From SAR202 cluster bacterium (lineage in GTDB: Bacteria > Chloroflexota > Dehalococcoidia > Lucifugimonadales > VXLM01): DNA of 58,934 nucleotides. Location of the stretch: the NCBI GenBank assembly GCA_022448725.1, contig JAKUTR010000015.1, forward strand, positions 1 to 58,934. The letters are read 5' to 3'. Positions 28,174-37,331 of the stretch are shown here, in pieces. The notes beneath the pieces were generated by a model. It was not told where the DNA came from. It ran no database searches and worked only from the letters and a program-made list of their open reading frames with translations. Positions within the stretch are counted from its first letter, which is position 1, and every line of letters starts with the position of its first letter. Both the position numbers and the translations under genes were made by a program.

Positions 28174-28929
28174 TTAGGCGTTTGCAGCGTTGTGTACGAG
28201 CTCCACAAACTCTTCGGCCTCGAGACTCGCTCCTCCAACGAGGGCGCCGTCAACATCAGGCTGACGGACGAAGGCAGTTACGTTTTCTGCTTTTACACTT
28301 CCGCCGTAAAGAATCCGAACAGAGCCCGCTTCATCAGGTCCGAAAAGGCTAAGCAGGGCCTGTCTGATATGGGAGCTCATTTCCTGCGCGTCGAGATCAC
28401 TCGCTGCTGCTCCGGTTCCAATCGCCCATATAGGTTCGTAAGCTATTGAGACATCTACAAGTGAACCAAGTTTTGACAGTCCATCCTTGATCTGATTGCC
28501 AACGATCTCTTGTGCCTTACCGGCTTCTCGGTCATTCATAGTTTCCCCAACACAAACTATGGGTTTAAGACCAATGGAGACTGCAGTATCGACCTTCTTT
28601 GCGATAATATCGTCTGTCTCTCCAAAGGAGTGCCGCCGCTCAGAGTGGCCAATAATCACATAGTTACAGATGTCGATTAGCATACGGGGCGAGATTTCAC
28701 CGGTATAAGCTCCACTAATCTCATGGTGCACGTTTTGAGCGCCGAGGCTGATAGAAGAGTTTTTTAATCGTTCTGCTACAGTCGTGAGAGAGATAGAGGG
28801 CGGGCACACGACCGTATCGATGCCTTCAATTGAGTCTAACCCGGACTTTATTGCATCTGCGAGGGCCCCTGCAGATGCGATAGTTGTGTTCATCTTCCAG
28901 TTTCCAGCGATGAGCAGTCTTGTTGTCAA
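28174..28929 (-). CDS. tpiA: Triosephosphate isomerase
   Basis: A 251-residue TIM barrel with all catalytic residues: K12 in GNWKMN, H95 in IIGHSERR, E165 in AYEPIWAIGTG, and the phosphate loop LYGGSVKAEN near the end. It interconverts dihydroxyacetone phosphate and glyceraldehyde 3-phosphate. It heads the tpiA-miaA-dapF-dapL-hflX run and is divergent from gpmA, sharing a 74-bp control region. Confidence 0.96.
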   Translation of the reverse strand: MTTRLLIAGNWKMNTTIASAGALADAIKSGLDSIEGIDTVVCPPSISLTTVAERLKNSSISLGAQNVHHEISGAYTGEISPRMLIDICNYVIIGHSERRHSFGETDDIIAKKVDTAVSIGLKPIVCVGETMNDREAGKAQEIVGNQIKDGLSKLGSLVDVSIAYEPIWAIGTGAAASDLDAQEMSSHIRQALLSLFGPDEAGSVRILYGGSVKAENVTAFVRQPDVDGALVGGASLEAEEFVELVHNAANA

Positions 28930-29003
28930 TGAAATGACCTCACTTGGCGGACTCTATGCCAATTCTAATGCAACCGGATGTACAATTGGTGCTGGAGGCA
29001 CGT

Positions 29004-29744
29004 ATGGCTACACGGATTGTGCTATTACGGCACGGTCAGAGTCAATGGAACCTTGAGAACCGGTTTACGGGCTGGGAGGACCTCGACTTAACAAAAGACG
29101 GGGTTCAAGAGGCTTGTGAGGCGGGCCGATTGCTGTCTGAGGCCGGTTTCAAGTTCGATTTGGCCTTCACCTCGGTACTTAAACGAGCAATAAGAACCCT
29201 GTGGATCGTTCTTGATCAGATGGAACTTATGTGGGTTCCTACCCAGCGCTCTTGGAAATTAAACGAGCGCCACTATGGAGCCCTAACTGGCTTAAATAAA
29301 GCGGAAACTACTAAGCGCTATGGGGATGAGCAGGTATTTCAATGGCGCCGAGGTTATGATGTCCGGCCACCAGCGATGGAGGTGACCGACCTTCGGCATG
29401 CTAGTCACGACCGCAGGTACACTGGGATCGATGTACCATCATCGGAGTCTCTCAAGGACGCTATGGAGCGAGTTCTCCCCTATTGGGAAACTACCGTTAA
29501 GCCTTATGTTGCTGAAGGGCAAGAGTTGTTAATAGTGGCCCATGGCAATAGTCTGCGCGCACTTGTTAAATATTTGGATGATGTGCCAGAGAATAAGATC
29601 ACAGGGTTGAATATTCCAACCGGCGTACCTCTAGTGTACGAATTTGATGAATCTCTGAGACCTACGACTCATTATTACCTAGGGGATCCCGCAGATATTG
29701 AAAACAAGGTGCGTGCTGTAGCAAATCAGGCGAAGCTAGACTAG
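29004..29744 (+). CDS. gpmA: 2,3-bisphosphoglycerate-dependent phosphoglycerate mutase
   Basis: A 246-residue GpmA-type histidine phosphatase-superfamily enzyme. Catalytic H10 is in [11 protein letters not shown]88 is in [17 protein letters not shown]; the second His is in [13 protein letters not shown] near residue 183. It interconverts 3- and 2-phosphoglycerate. The start ATG 29004 is fixed by GGAGG five bases upstream; a longer frame from 28944 adds 20 residues without a ribosome-binding site. Its stop lies 8 bases from the stop of the convergent pgk. Confidence 0.95.
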   Translation: MATRIVLLRHGQSQWNLENRFTGWEDLDLTKDGVQEACEAGRLLSEAGFKFDLAFTSVLKRAIRTLWIVLDQMELMWVPTQRSWKLNERHYGALTGLNKAETTKRYGDEQVFQWRRGYDVRPPAMEVTDLRHASHDRRYTGIDVPSSESLKDAMERVLPYWETTVKPYVAEGQELLIVAHGNSLRALVKYLDDVPENKITGLNIPTGVPLVYEFDESLRPTTHYYLGDPADIENKVRAVANQAKLD

Positions 29745-29752
29745 CTATCTTG

Positions 29753-30946
29753 CTATTCTAATAGAACCGCAACGCCTGGTAGAGGCTTGCCTTCTAAGAA
29801 CTCTAATGACGCCCCACCCCCAGTCGAAACGTGGGTCATTTGACCCGCAAGGCCCATTTGATAGATTGCTTCTGCTGTCGAACCACCACCGATCAACGTC
29901 GTTGCGCCCGCTTTAGTTCTTGTTGCCACGGTGTTAGCAATTGATTTTGTGCCATTTGCGAAAGAGCTCCATTCGAACACTCCCTGCGTGCCGTTCCATA
30001 GGATCGTTTGAGCTGGTTGGAGCGCTGCACTGTAGGACTTGACAGTCATTTGTCCTATATCCATAACCTGCCATCCACTGGGGATTGAGCTAGCCGACAC
30101 GTTGCAGTGATCGGCATCTTTGGCAAAGGCATTGCTCGCAATAAAGTCAGTGGGTAGTAACAGATCAACGCCTAGTGATTGGGCAGAGTTGATCACTTCC
30201 CTTGCCGGACCTATAAGGTCTTCTTCAACCAGCGAATTCCCTGTATTGAAGCCCTTTGCTCGCAGGAATGTTGCCGCCATTCCGCCACCCACCAGAATAA
30301 TGTCAGCTTTAGTCATGAGATTTCGAAGGATCAGTAGTTTGTCGGAGACTTTTGCACCTCCAAAGATAGCGGCCAGCGGACGTTTAGGAGATTCAAGGAC
30401 ACGACCAAGCATTGTGAGTTCCTTGGCCATTAGGAGTCCTGATACAGCATCAAGGTGGTGAGCAACCCCCTCTGTTGAGGCGTGTGCTCGGTGAGCAGCA
30501 CCAAAGGCATCATTCACATAGATTTCTGCTAGTGAAGCAAGTGATTCCGAGAAAGTTGGGTCGTTCACCTCCTCTTCTGGATGGAATCGAAGGTTCTCAA
30601 GCATGATGATGTCCCGTGGGTTCATTGCCTTAACATTTGAGCTAACTTCCGGGCCGATACTGTCACTCATTTGTAGAACATCTGCGGATAGCTTTTCCGA
30701 GAGGCGTTGGGATACCGGTGCCATCCGTAAGTTATCCACTACTTTTCCCTGCGGGCGTCCTAGATGGGAGCAAAGCACTAATTTGCAGTCTTGGCTAAGG
30801 AGCAGTTGTAAGGTAGGCAGTGTAGCGTCGATGCGAGAGTCATCAGCAATCTGATTTGTGCCTGGATGAAAGGTCACGTTGAAATCAACTCGGACCAATA
30901 CAGTCTTCCCTGTGAGGTCAACGTCGGATACAGTTAGCTTTGCCAT
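29753..30946 (-). CDS. pgk: Phosphoglycerate kinase
   Basis: A 397-residue Pgk of normal length. Seen are KTVLVRVDFNV at the N-terminus, SHLGRP (about residue 60), the LENLRFHPEE stretch, AIFGGAKVSDKL and GGGSTAEAI near the end. It makes ATP from 1,3-bisphosphoglycerate in glycolysis. It is last in the tsaC-polyprenyl synthase-pgk run, with a five-base gap to the gene before it. Confidence 0.96.
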   Translation of the reverse strand: MAKLTVSDVDLTGKTVLVRVDFNVTFHPGTNQIADDSRIDATLPTLQLLLSQDCKLVLCSHLGRPQGKVVDNLRMAPVSQRLSEKLSADVLQMSDSIGPEVSSNVKAMNPRDIIMLENLRFHPEEEVNDPTFSESLASLAEIYVNDAFGAAHRAHASTEGVAHHLDAVSGLLMAKELTMLGRVLESPKRPLAAIFGGAKVSDKLLILRNLMTKADIILVGGGMAATFLRAKGFNTGNSLVEEDLIGPAREVINSAQSLGVDLLLPTDFIASNAFAKDADHCNVSASSIPSGWQVMDIGQMTVKSYSAALQPAQTILWNGTQGVFEWSSFANGTKSIANTVATRTKAGATTLIGGGSTAEAIYQMGLAGQMTHVSTGGGASLEFLEGKPLPGVAVLLE

Positions 30947-30951
30947 TTTAA

Positions 30952-31950
30952 CTACCTTGGAGATAGTAAGAAATCAACAAGTTCGTTGGCAGTTTGCACA
31001 CCGCTCTCCTGGATCGATTCAATGGCGTCTGACCGGTATTTTTGGACCAGACCTTTAGCGTAACCATTTGAGCCGAGTTCATCTAGCAAAAGTTTTAGAG
31101 CATCGATGTCACTTGGTTCTAGGACACGTTTAAAATAGATGTCACCGAACTTACGCTTTGCCGAAATATCGGCGGTTTCGAGCGCATGTACTACAGGTAG
31201 TAGTTTCTTCTTGTTTAAGACTTCATCACTAGCCGTAGGACCTGATTCCCAAAGTTGGGAGATATCGGATTGGATCTGGGAGGCGAGCCCAATGCTAAGT
31301 CCAGCGTGTTCAAAGGCATCACACTCACTCTCTGGTGCTCCAGCAAGATACGTACCAAGTCGCATCGCAGTTGCGTATAACACCGCGGTTCTTTGCCGTG
31401 CCATTTTGAGGTAGGAGTCTACGGTGAGGTCTATCCGTTCCTGCGCCTCAAGATTTTGATATCGCCGCTCAAAGACCTCCAAACTACATGTGTCCAACAA
31501 CTGAACAGCTTTGAATGTAGTCTCGGCATGTTCCTTATCTACCCCAAGTTCGAGTAGCAGGATGCGGCCTAGTGCATGCATGCCGTCCCCGACATTGATG
31601 CCTTGCGCAGGGCCCCAGATCCACCAAACTGAGTCACGGCCCCGTCGCTTAGGATTTCCATCTTGTACGTCATCGTGAATTTCTAGTGCGTTGGCCACGA
31701 GTTCTATAGCCAATGCGGCTGGCAGTGCTAACTCGAAGTCCCCCCCTACAGCTTTACATGATGCAAGGCAAGCGACCCCGAGCGTAGGCACGCGAGGTAT
31801 TGGGGAATCTACATAACCAGGTTGTTCATGCCACCCGAAGTGGTACGCCATCATGGAGTACATAGGGAGATCGTCTCGTGAATCGAAAGTCTTCCGAAGG
31901 GCGGAATCGATCGATGATGCCATTTCTGTAAGTTGCACGTTGTCTGTCAA
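30952..31950 (-). CDS. Polyprenyl diphosphate synthase-like protein
   Basis: A 332-residue all-helical trans-isoprenyl diphosphate synthase. The first Asp-rich motif is HDDVQDG (about residue 94) followed by RRGRDSVWWIWG. The second Asp-rich motif, normally DDxxD, reads SDISQLW near residue 238, so one or more metal-binding Asp are lost. The product chain length cannot be told, and the altered second motif leaves room for an inactive or specialised subunit. It overlaps tsaC by four bases and precedes pgk. Confidence 0.78.
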   Translation of the reverse strand: MTDNVQLTEMASSIDSALRKTFDSRDDLPMYSMMAYHFGWHEQPGYVDSPIPRVPTLGVACLASCKAVGGDFELALPAALAIELVANALEIHDDVQDGNPKRRGRDSVWWIWGPAQGINVGDGMHALGRILLLELGVDKEHAETTFKAVQLLDTCSLEVFERRYQNLEAQERIDLTVDSYLKMARQRTAVLYATAMRLGTYLAGAPESECDAFEHAGLSIGLASQIQSDISQLWESGPTASDEVLNKKKLLPVVHALETADISAKRKFGDIYFKRVLEPSDIDALKLLLDELGSNGYAKGLVQKYRSDAIESIQESGVQTANELVDFLLSPR

Positions 31951-32612
31951 CTGCTTACCTCCCCAACAATGGTGATATCACCGATTGTAGAAGCAAGGTC
32001 ACTGACGCTTATGGCGCCTTCCCGTAGCACTATTGCACGTTGTTCAGTTAGTTCAATGACCGTGGACGCGATGCCCGTATTGCATCGCCCTCCATCTAGT
32101 ACATAGTCGAGTTCATCACCAAGGGTCGCTCGAACTTCTTGAGCTGTCTTGATGCCCGGCTTTTTGGTGACGTTTGCACTAGTACCTGTAATAGCTGAAC
32201 CTAGGCTTCTCACTAGTTCTCGAGGGGCCCAGTGATCTGGAACTCGTAGGCCAACTGTGTTACGACCTGCAGTAATCGAGTCAGGAACGGTACTCGCTTT
32301 TGGTAGCACAATTGTCAGCGGGCCGGGCCAGTAGGCGTCGGCTAATATTTTCGCTCTCTCTGGTACTACGGATGCATATCGCTCAATATCTGGATTATCT
32401 GCGATAAGAAGGGGCAGCGCTGAATCGGTGGGGCGTTGTTTGATGGCAAAGAGCCGTGCTACCGCAGAATCGATCATTGGGTGTGCCGCAAGGCCATAAA
32501 GTGGGTCGGTCGGTATAGCTACTACTCCACCTGATGCTATGAAGCTTGCAGTTGTCTCCACGAGGTGTTTACGTGCTTCCGGGGAAATTATGGGCGAGCG
32601 AAATTGCGTCAT
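31947..32612 (-). CDS. tsaC: L-threonylcarbamoyladenylate synthase (TsaC/YrdC)
   Basis: A 221-residue YrdC-fold enzyme that makes threonylcarbamoyl-AMP for the t6A37 modification of ANN-decoding tRNAs. It shows the GGVVAIPTDPLYGLAAHP start, FAIKQRPTDSALPLLI and an ITGTSANVTKKPG stretch near residue 140. There is no C-terminal Sua5 domain, so it is the short form. It is divergent from guaA with only 49 bases between the starts and overlaps the next gene by four bases. Confidence 0.92.
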   Translation of the reverse strand: MTQFRSPIISPEARKHLVETTASFIASGGVVAIPTDPLYGLAAHPMIDSAVARLFAIKQRPTDSALPLLIADNPDIERYASVVPERAKILADAYWPGPLTIVLPKASTVPDSITAGRNTVGLRVPDHWAPRELVRSLGSAITGTSANVTKKPGIKTAQEVRATLGDELDYVLDGGRCNTGIASTVIELTEQRAIVLREGAISVSDLASTIGDITIVGEVSS

Positions 32613-32661
32613 GTTGAGCTTGACCGGAGTATAGCATAGGTGCTACTTTTACTCCCCCAGA

Positions 32662-34332
32662 ATGAGCATAGAAAAACCCTCTCAGCAGACTCGAAGGGTC
32701 GCAGCAAGCGACGATCTTGAGGTCTCAGCGTATCTGGAGATCGCTAAAGAGAACAGCGGGCAGGAGCGTGCGCCTGAAGTGCCGCGTCAACCCCAGCCCG
32801 AGTCAATACTGGTGATAGATTTTGGCTCACAGTACAGTCGACTTATCGCTAGGAGGGTTCGCGAGTCAAAAGTATACTGTGAAATTATTCAACACACAGT
32901 CTCATGGGAGGCTGTGTCTCACCTTAACCCCAAAGGTGTGATTTTATCGGGGGGGCCTGCGAGCGTATATGAACCGAGTGCGCCGCTAGCTCCGTCGTGG
33001 GTGTTTGAACGTGACTTACCTGTGCTCGGTATCTGTTATGGGATGCAAGCTCTGGTTCACCAGCTTGGTGGCAAAGTTGCGCCAAGTGAGCGCCGTGAAT
33101 ATGGACATGCGGTGCTGCGTCAAAACGATACCGCTCACCCGCTGTTTGCAGATCTGGATCCTTCGATAAACGTTTGGATGAGCCATGGAGACGTAATCGT
33201 TGATCAACCGCCAGGTTTCGCTGCAGTAGCGTACACGGAAAATTCCCCTGTGGCCGCGACAGCGAATCAATCAAAGTTGATGGGAATTCAGTTCCATCCC
33301 GAAGTTGTTCATACTCCTAATGGTAAACAGATCCTTGACAACTTTGTGCATGGTATCTGTGGGTGTAGTGAGTACTGGACGGCTGCAAATGTTGTCGATG
33401 AAACAATAAGTAATATCCGAGCTCAGGTTGGTGATGGAAAGGTGATTTGTGCTCTTTCCGGCGGAGTGGACTCCGCAGTGACAGCTGCCCTTATTCACAA
33501 GGCGGTTGGAGACCAACTTACTTGTGTTTTTGTGAACAACGGGCTGCTGCGTCGTGAGGAGCCAGAGCGTCTTCTCAATACCTTTGAGCGGAATCTGAAG
33601 GTCAAACTTGTCTACGTTGATGCCACAGATCAGTTCTTAGAAGACCTGCATGGTGTTGTTGACCCAGAGGAAAAACGAAAAATCATAGGTGAACGATTCA
33701 TTCGGGTTTTCGAACAGGAGGCTCGGCGACTTGGTGAAGTCGACTTCTTGGCACAAGGGACCCTGTATCCAGACGTTATCGAAAGCCAGACTCCGGATGA
33801 TAACGTTTCAGCGAAGATCAAAACACACCACAATGTCGGTGGGTTACCCAAGGATATGAAACTTAAGCTCGTGGAGCCTCTAAGATTTCTTTTCAAAGAT
33901 GAGGTACGTGCAGTTGGACGTGAGTTAGGGCTTGTAGAAGAAATGGTTAACCGACAGCCGTTCCCTGGACCCGGTCTTTCGATTCGTATTGTAGGTCCAG
34001 TTACTCGGGATAATCTGGAGATGGTTAGGGCCGCCGATTGGGTTGTGATGGACGAAATAAAGGACAACAACCTATACGGTGAACTGTGGCAGAGTTTCGC
34101 GGTTTTGACCAATACGAAATCTGTCGGTGTAGTCGGTGACTTTAGGAGCTATGGGAACGTTGTAGCCATACGGGCAGTCGCTAGTGAGGAAGCCATGACC
34201 GCTGATTGGGCTCGGCTTCCCTATCAGGTGCTCGCGCGGATCTCAAATCGAATTGTGAATGAAGTACCGGGCGTCAGCCGGGTGGTATACGACATAACAA
34301 GCAAACCGCCAGGTACCATCGAGTGGGAGTAA
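32662..34332 (+). CDS. guaA: GMP synthase (glutamine-hydrolysing)
   Basis: A 556-residue two-domain enzyme converting XMP to GMP. The glutaminase domain (about 48-235) has the nucleophile in GICYGMQ and the His in QFHPEVVH. The ATP pyrophosphatase domain has the P loop LSGGVDSAVTA, and a dimerisation domain closes the protein with GTIEWE. Most GuaA are 510-525 residues; here about 45 polar residues precede the SILVIDFGSQYSR start, with no internal Met to shorten it. A GTG inside this leader lacks a ribosome-binding site. It leads the purine operon. Confidence 0.96.
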   Translation: MSIEKPSQQTRRVAASDDLEVSAYLEIAKENSGQERAPEVPRQPQPESILVIDFGSQYSRLIARRVRESKVYCEIIQHTVSWEAVSHLNPKGVILSGGPASVYEPSAPLAPSWVFERDLPVLGICYGMQALVHQLGGKVAPSERREYGHAVLRQNDTAHPLFADLDPSINVWMSHGDVIVDQPPGFAAVAYTENSPVAATANQSKLMGIQFHPEVVHTPNGKQILDNFVHGICGCSEYWTAANVVDETISNIRAQVGDGKVICALSGGVDSAVTAALIHKAVGDQLTCVFVNNGLLRREEPERLLNTFERNLKVKLVYVDATDQFLEDLHGVVDPEEKRKIIGERFIRVFEQEARRLGEVDFLAQGTLYPDVIESQTPDDNVSAKIKTHHNVGGLPKDMKLKLVEPLRFLFKDEVRAVGRELGLVEEMVNRQPFPGPGLSIRIVGPVTRDNLEMVRAADWVVMDEIKDNNLYGELWQSFAVLTNTKSVGVVGDFRSYGNVVAIRAVASEEAMTADWARLPYQVLARISNRIVNEVPGVSRVVYDITSKPPGTIEWE

Positions 34333-34336
34333 AACC

Positions 34337-35599
34337 GTGAGAGTCTTGGTTGTTGGTGGTGGCGCGCGTGAACACACGATTGTTTGGAAATTGCTTCAGA
34401 GTCCAATGATGGACTCCCTAGCTATTGCGCCGGGTAACGGTGGTACTACTGAGTTTGCAGACAATGTCCCGATTGCAGATACGGACATCGACGGGTTACT
34501 TAACTATGTGCAAACTACAGGTGTCGAATTCACTATTGTTGGTCCAGAAGTGCCACTCGCTGGAGGCATAGTCGATAAATTTGAAGCGGCAGGCCAACGT
34601 ATATTTGGCCCTACCAAGGCAGCCGCTCGGATTGAGTCAAGTAAGAGCTTTGCGAAAGCGATTATGGCCGAAGGGAACGTCCCTACGGCTAAGGCGGCGA
34701 TGTTTGAAGATTTTGATCGTGCTAGAGAATACGTTGAATCCATTGACGCTCCGGTAGTGATAAAAGCGGATGGCCTTGCTGCCGGCAAAGGGGTCATTAT
34801 TGCTGAAACACCTGAGATAGCAGTCGCTGGACTTAGACGAGTTATGGTGAACCGTGACTTTGGTGATGCTGGGACGCTGGTTGTTGTGGAGGAGTTCTTG
34901 GAAGGACCCGAAATAAGCGCTTTTACATTCACTGATGGAGAGAGAATTAGCTCTCTAACTGCTGCTGTTGACTATCCACGTCCAGGTGAAGGTAACACTG
35001 GCGCAAACTGTGGCGGGATGGGCTCATATAGCCCTGTTATTGCACCACTATGGAATGATGAAATCGAAGCACAGGTTCAGGCGGAGATATTTGAGCCGGT
35101 AGTGAAGATAATGGCTGAACAAGGTTCGCCATACAAAGGTGTTTTATACGCAGGGATCATATTAACTCAAGAAGGCCCCAAAGTAGTTGAGTTCAATTGT
35201 CGACTGGGGGACCCCGAGGCACAGGTGTTATTGCCTCGCCTAAATACAGATTTGCTTGAATTATGTCTCGCAGTGGCTGAAGGTGATGTCAGCAGAGTGC
35301 CTCTTGAATGGGACCCAAAATCATGGGTTGGTGTCGTGATGGCTTCTGAGGGGTACCCCTTGGAGTATGACAGCGGCTTTGAAATCAGTGGTCTTGATAG
35401 CATGGATCAAGATATCCTCGTCTTCCATGCTGCGACGAAACCTGTTAAGGATACGGTATTTACGAGCGGGGGGCGGGTACTTACAGTAACTGCGTCCGGG
35501 AGCACGCATCAGGATGCGCGGAGCCGTGTATACACCAATGTTGAGCGCATCAGGTTCGAAAACGCATATTACCGACGTGATATCGCGGATTTTTCGTGA
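34337..35599 (+). CDS. purD: Phosphoribosylamine-glycine ligase
   Basis: A 420-residue ATP-grasp enzyme of purine synthesis (GAR synthetase). It begins VLVVGGGAREHTIVWKL, then shows VIKADGLAAGKGVIIAE (ATP-grasp), CGGMGSYSP and VVEFNCRLGDPEAQVLLPRL (metal-binding loop). The GTG start lies five bases after the guaA stop, so translation is probably coupled. Length and motifs are normal. Confidence 0.95.
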   Translation: MRVLVVGGGAREHTIVWKLLQSPMMDSLAIAPGNGGTTEFADNVPIADTDIDGLLNYVQTTGVEFTIVGPEVPLAGGIVDKFEAAGQRIFGPTKAAARIESSKSFAKAIMAEGNVPTAKAAMFEDFDRAREYVESIDAPVVIKADGLAAGKGVIIAETPEIAVAGLRRVMVNRDFGDAGTLVVVEEFLEGPEISAFTFTDGERISSLTAAVDYPRPGEGNTGANCGGMGSYSPVIAPLWNDEIEAQVQAEIFEPVVKIMAEQGSPYKGVLYAGIILTQEGPKVVEFNCRLGDPEAQVLLPRLNTDLLELCLAVAEGDVSRVPLEWDPKSWVGVVMASEGYPLEYDSGFEISGLDSMDQDILVFHAATKPVKDTVFTSGGRVLTVTASGSTHQDARSRVYTNVERIRFENAYYRRDIADFS

Positions 35600-35607
35600 T
35601 ATAGACG

Positions 35608-36813
35608 GTGACAACACGATATCACAGCGAGGTTCCCGACTTATTGCAGGCGTTCGAAGCCGGTAAATTAGTCCGTCCAAGCTTCAGGATTCCTAGCGTT
35701 GTTGACGTTGCATCAGCGATATTTCAGTGGGCTGAAGTTGAGGACTGCCCTATTACAGCAAACTCCCACCCTATCGTTGACGCGATTGGTGATACTGAGC
35801 ACTTAGTTTTTGTGATAGTTGATGGGCTTGGGATGAACTTAATTAGAGGCATGCCCTCGGAATCGTTTCTTCCCGACCAGGTATATATGGAACTGCAGAC
35901 GGTGTGGCCTTCAACAACGTCCGCAGTTTTGACGTCCATTGCGACGGCACGTTGGCCGAATGAGCATGCAATAGTCGGTTGGGATATGTACCTTGATGAA
36001 ATTGATGCTGTAGCAACGATTATTAAGTATCAACGTCGGAGCGATGCTGTATCCCTGGGTAATCTTGGCATAACTCCTGCCCAAGCTTACCCTCTGCCCT
36101 CTCTCTTTAGCTCAGTTAAGCACGACATGATTTCAGTGGTAAGGGATATAGCCGATACTCCCTATTCCAATTATTGGACAGGCAACCATCCATATATCAT
36201 TTACGAAAAGTCTGATAATGGTGTGAAGGCTGTGTTGGAACGAGTTGAACAAGTAAAAGGCCCTGCGATCACATATTTTTACACATCAACTATTGACTGG
36301 ATGGCACATGAATTTGGTACTGACAGCTTAAAGACCCAGAATGCCTTAAAAAAACTGGATGTTCAGATCGAACGACTTATGAAAGGTTTGAGAGGTAAAG
36401 CTAAACTCGTCTTGACTGCTGACCATGGGCATCTGAATGGTGTCATACAAGCCATAGAGTTTTCCGACCCACTTATGGATTTTCTTGATCACGAGCCTTG
36501 GGGTGATATGAGGGAGATGCATTTTGCAGTCACGCCATTCAAAGAGAGTTTATTTGAGAGGATGTTCAAAGACCGCTTCGGTGAGATCGCTTATCTGATC
36601 ACAGCCGAAGAGTTGGAGGAGTTACGTCTAATGGGTCCTGGTCTAATAACACCTACTGCTCGGAGGAGGATAGGCACGCATATAGCGATCTCGAAAGGGA
36701 CACACGCAATGAAATTTATGGCGCCGTCATTAAAGAAAGAACCCCGTATTCATCGCAGTCATCATTCTGGTCTCACGCACGACGAGATGCTGGTACCATT
36801 GATCATAGCGTAA
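35608..36813 (+). CDS. Alkaline phosphatase-superfamily (phosphodiesterase/pyrophosphatase) protein
   Basis: A 401-residue member of the type I phosphodiesterase/nucleotide pyrophosphatase group. Metal site pieces are visible: VIVDGLGMN (about residue 73), the nucleophile Thr in WPSTTSAVLTSIATARWP, STIDWMAHEFG and LTADHGHLN near residue 270. It would hydrolyse a phosphate ester or phosphodiester. The GTG start lies eight bases after the purD stop, and it sits between purD and purE, which suggests the substrate is a nucleotide or a phosphorylated by-product, but that is inference. Confidence 0.75.
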   Translation: MTTRYHSEVPDLLQAFEAGKLVRPSFRIPSVVDVASAIFQWAEVEDCPITANSHPIVDAIGDTEHLVFVIVDGLGMNLIRGMPSESFLPDQVYMELQTVWPSTTSAVLTSIATARWPNEHAIVGWDMYLDEIDAVATIIKYQRRSDAVSLGNLGITPAQAYPLPSLFSSVKHDMISVVRDIADTPYSNYWTGNHPYIIYEKSDNGVKAVLERVEQVKGPAITYFYTSTIDWMAHEFGTDSLKTQNALKKLDVQIERLMKGLRGKAKLVLTADHGHLNGVIQAIEFSDPLMDFLDHEPWGDMREMHFAVTPFKESLFERMFKDRFGEIAYLITAEELEELRLMGPGLITPTARRRIGTHIAISKGTHAMKFMAPSLKKEPRIHRSHHSGLTHDEMLVPLIIA

Positions 36814-36855
36814 TACCAATTTAGAGAAATTGATTCGTGCACAAAAGGAGGAATA

Positions 36856-37314
36856 ATGCCACTGGTAGGGATAGTAATAGGGAGTAAATCAGATCAATCG
36901 GTTGTTGACGCGACTTCTGAGGTTCTGAACGACCTTGGTGTCGACCATGAGGTAGTCGTAGCATCAGCTCACCGGACCCCTGAGAAAGTTAAAGAATATG
37001 GGGAATCAGCACGATCGCGAGGCGTAGAGGTGATCATCGCTGCTGCTGGAGGATCAGCTGGTTTACCTGGAGTGATGGCCTCATGGACAACACTCCCGGT
37101 TATCGGTATACCTGTCCCATCTAGTGACATGAACGGATTAGATTCACTGTATGCTATCGCTCAAATGCCTCCTGGTATCCCAGTGGCATGTGTTGCTATC
37201 GGTTCTTGGGGTGCGCGCAATGCTGCTTACTTAGCGGCTCAAATTCTTGGCAACAATCACGATGAGATTCGCAGTGCATACGATGACTATCGTCAAGGAC
37301 TAAAGAGTCGATAG
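36856..37314 (+). CDS. purE: N5-carboxyaminoimidazole ribonucleotide mutase
   Basis: A 152-residue class I PurE with GSKSDQSVVDAT at residue 8, the SAHRTPEKV loop near residue 37 and AAAGGSAGLPGVMA near residue 66. It moves the carboxylate from N5-CAIR to C4 of CAIR. Class I enzymes normally need PurK to make N5-CAIR; no purK is in this window. The ribosome-binding site AGGAGG lies before ATG 36856. Confidence 0.94.
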   Translation: MPLVGIVIGSKSDQSVVDATSEVLNDLGVDHEVVVASAHRTPEKVKEYGESARSRGVEVIIAAAGGSAGLPGVMASWTTLPVIGIPVPSSDMNGLDSLYAIAQMPPGIPVACVAIGSWGARNAAYLAAQILGNNHDEIRSAYDDYRQGLKSR

Positions 37315-37331
37315 TAAATAAGGATGCTTAA

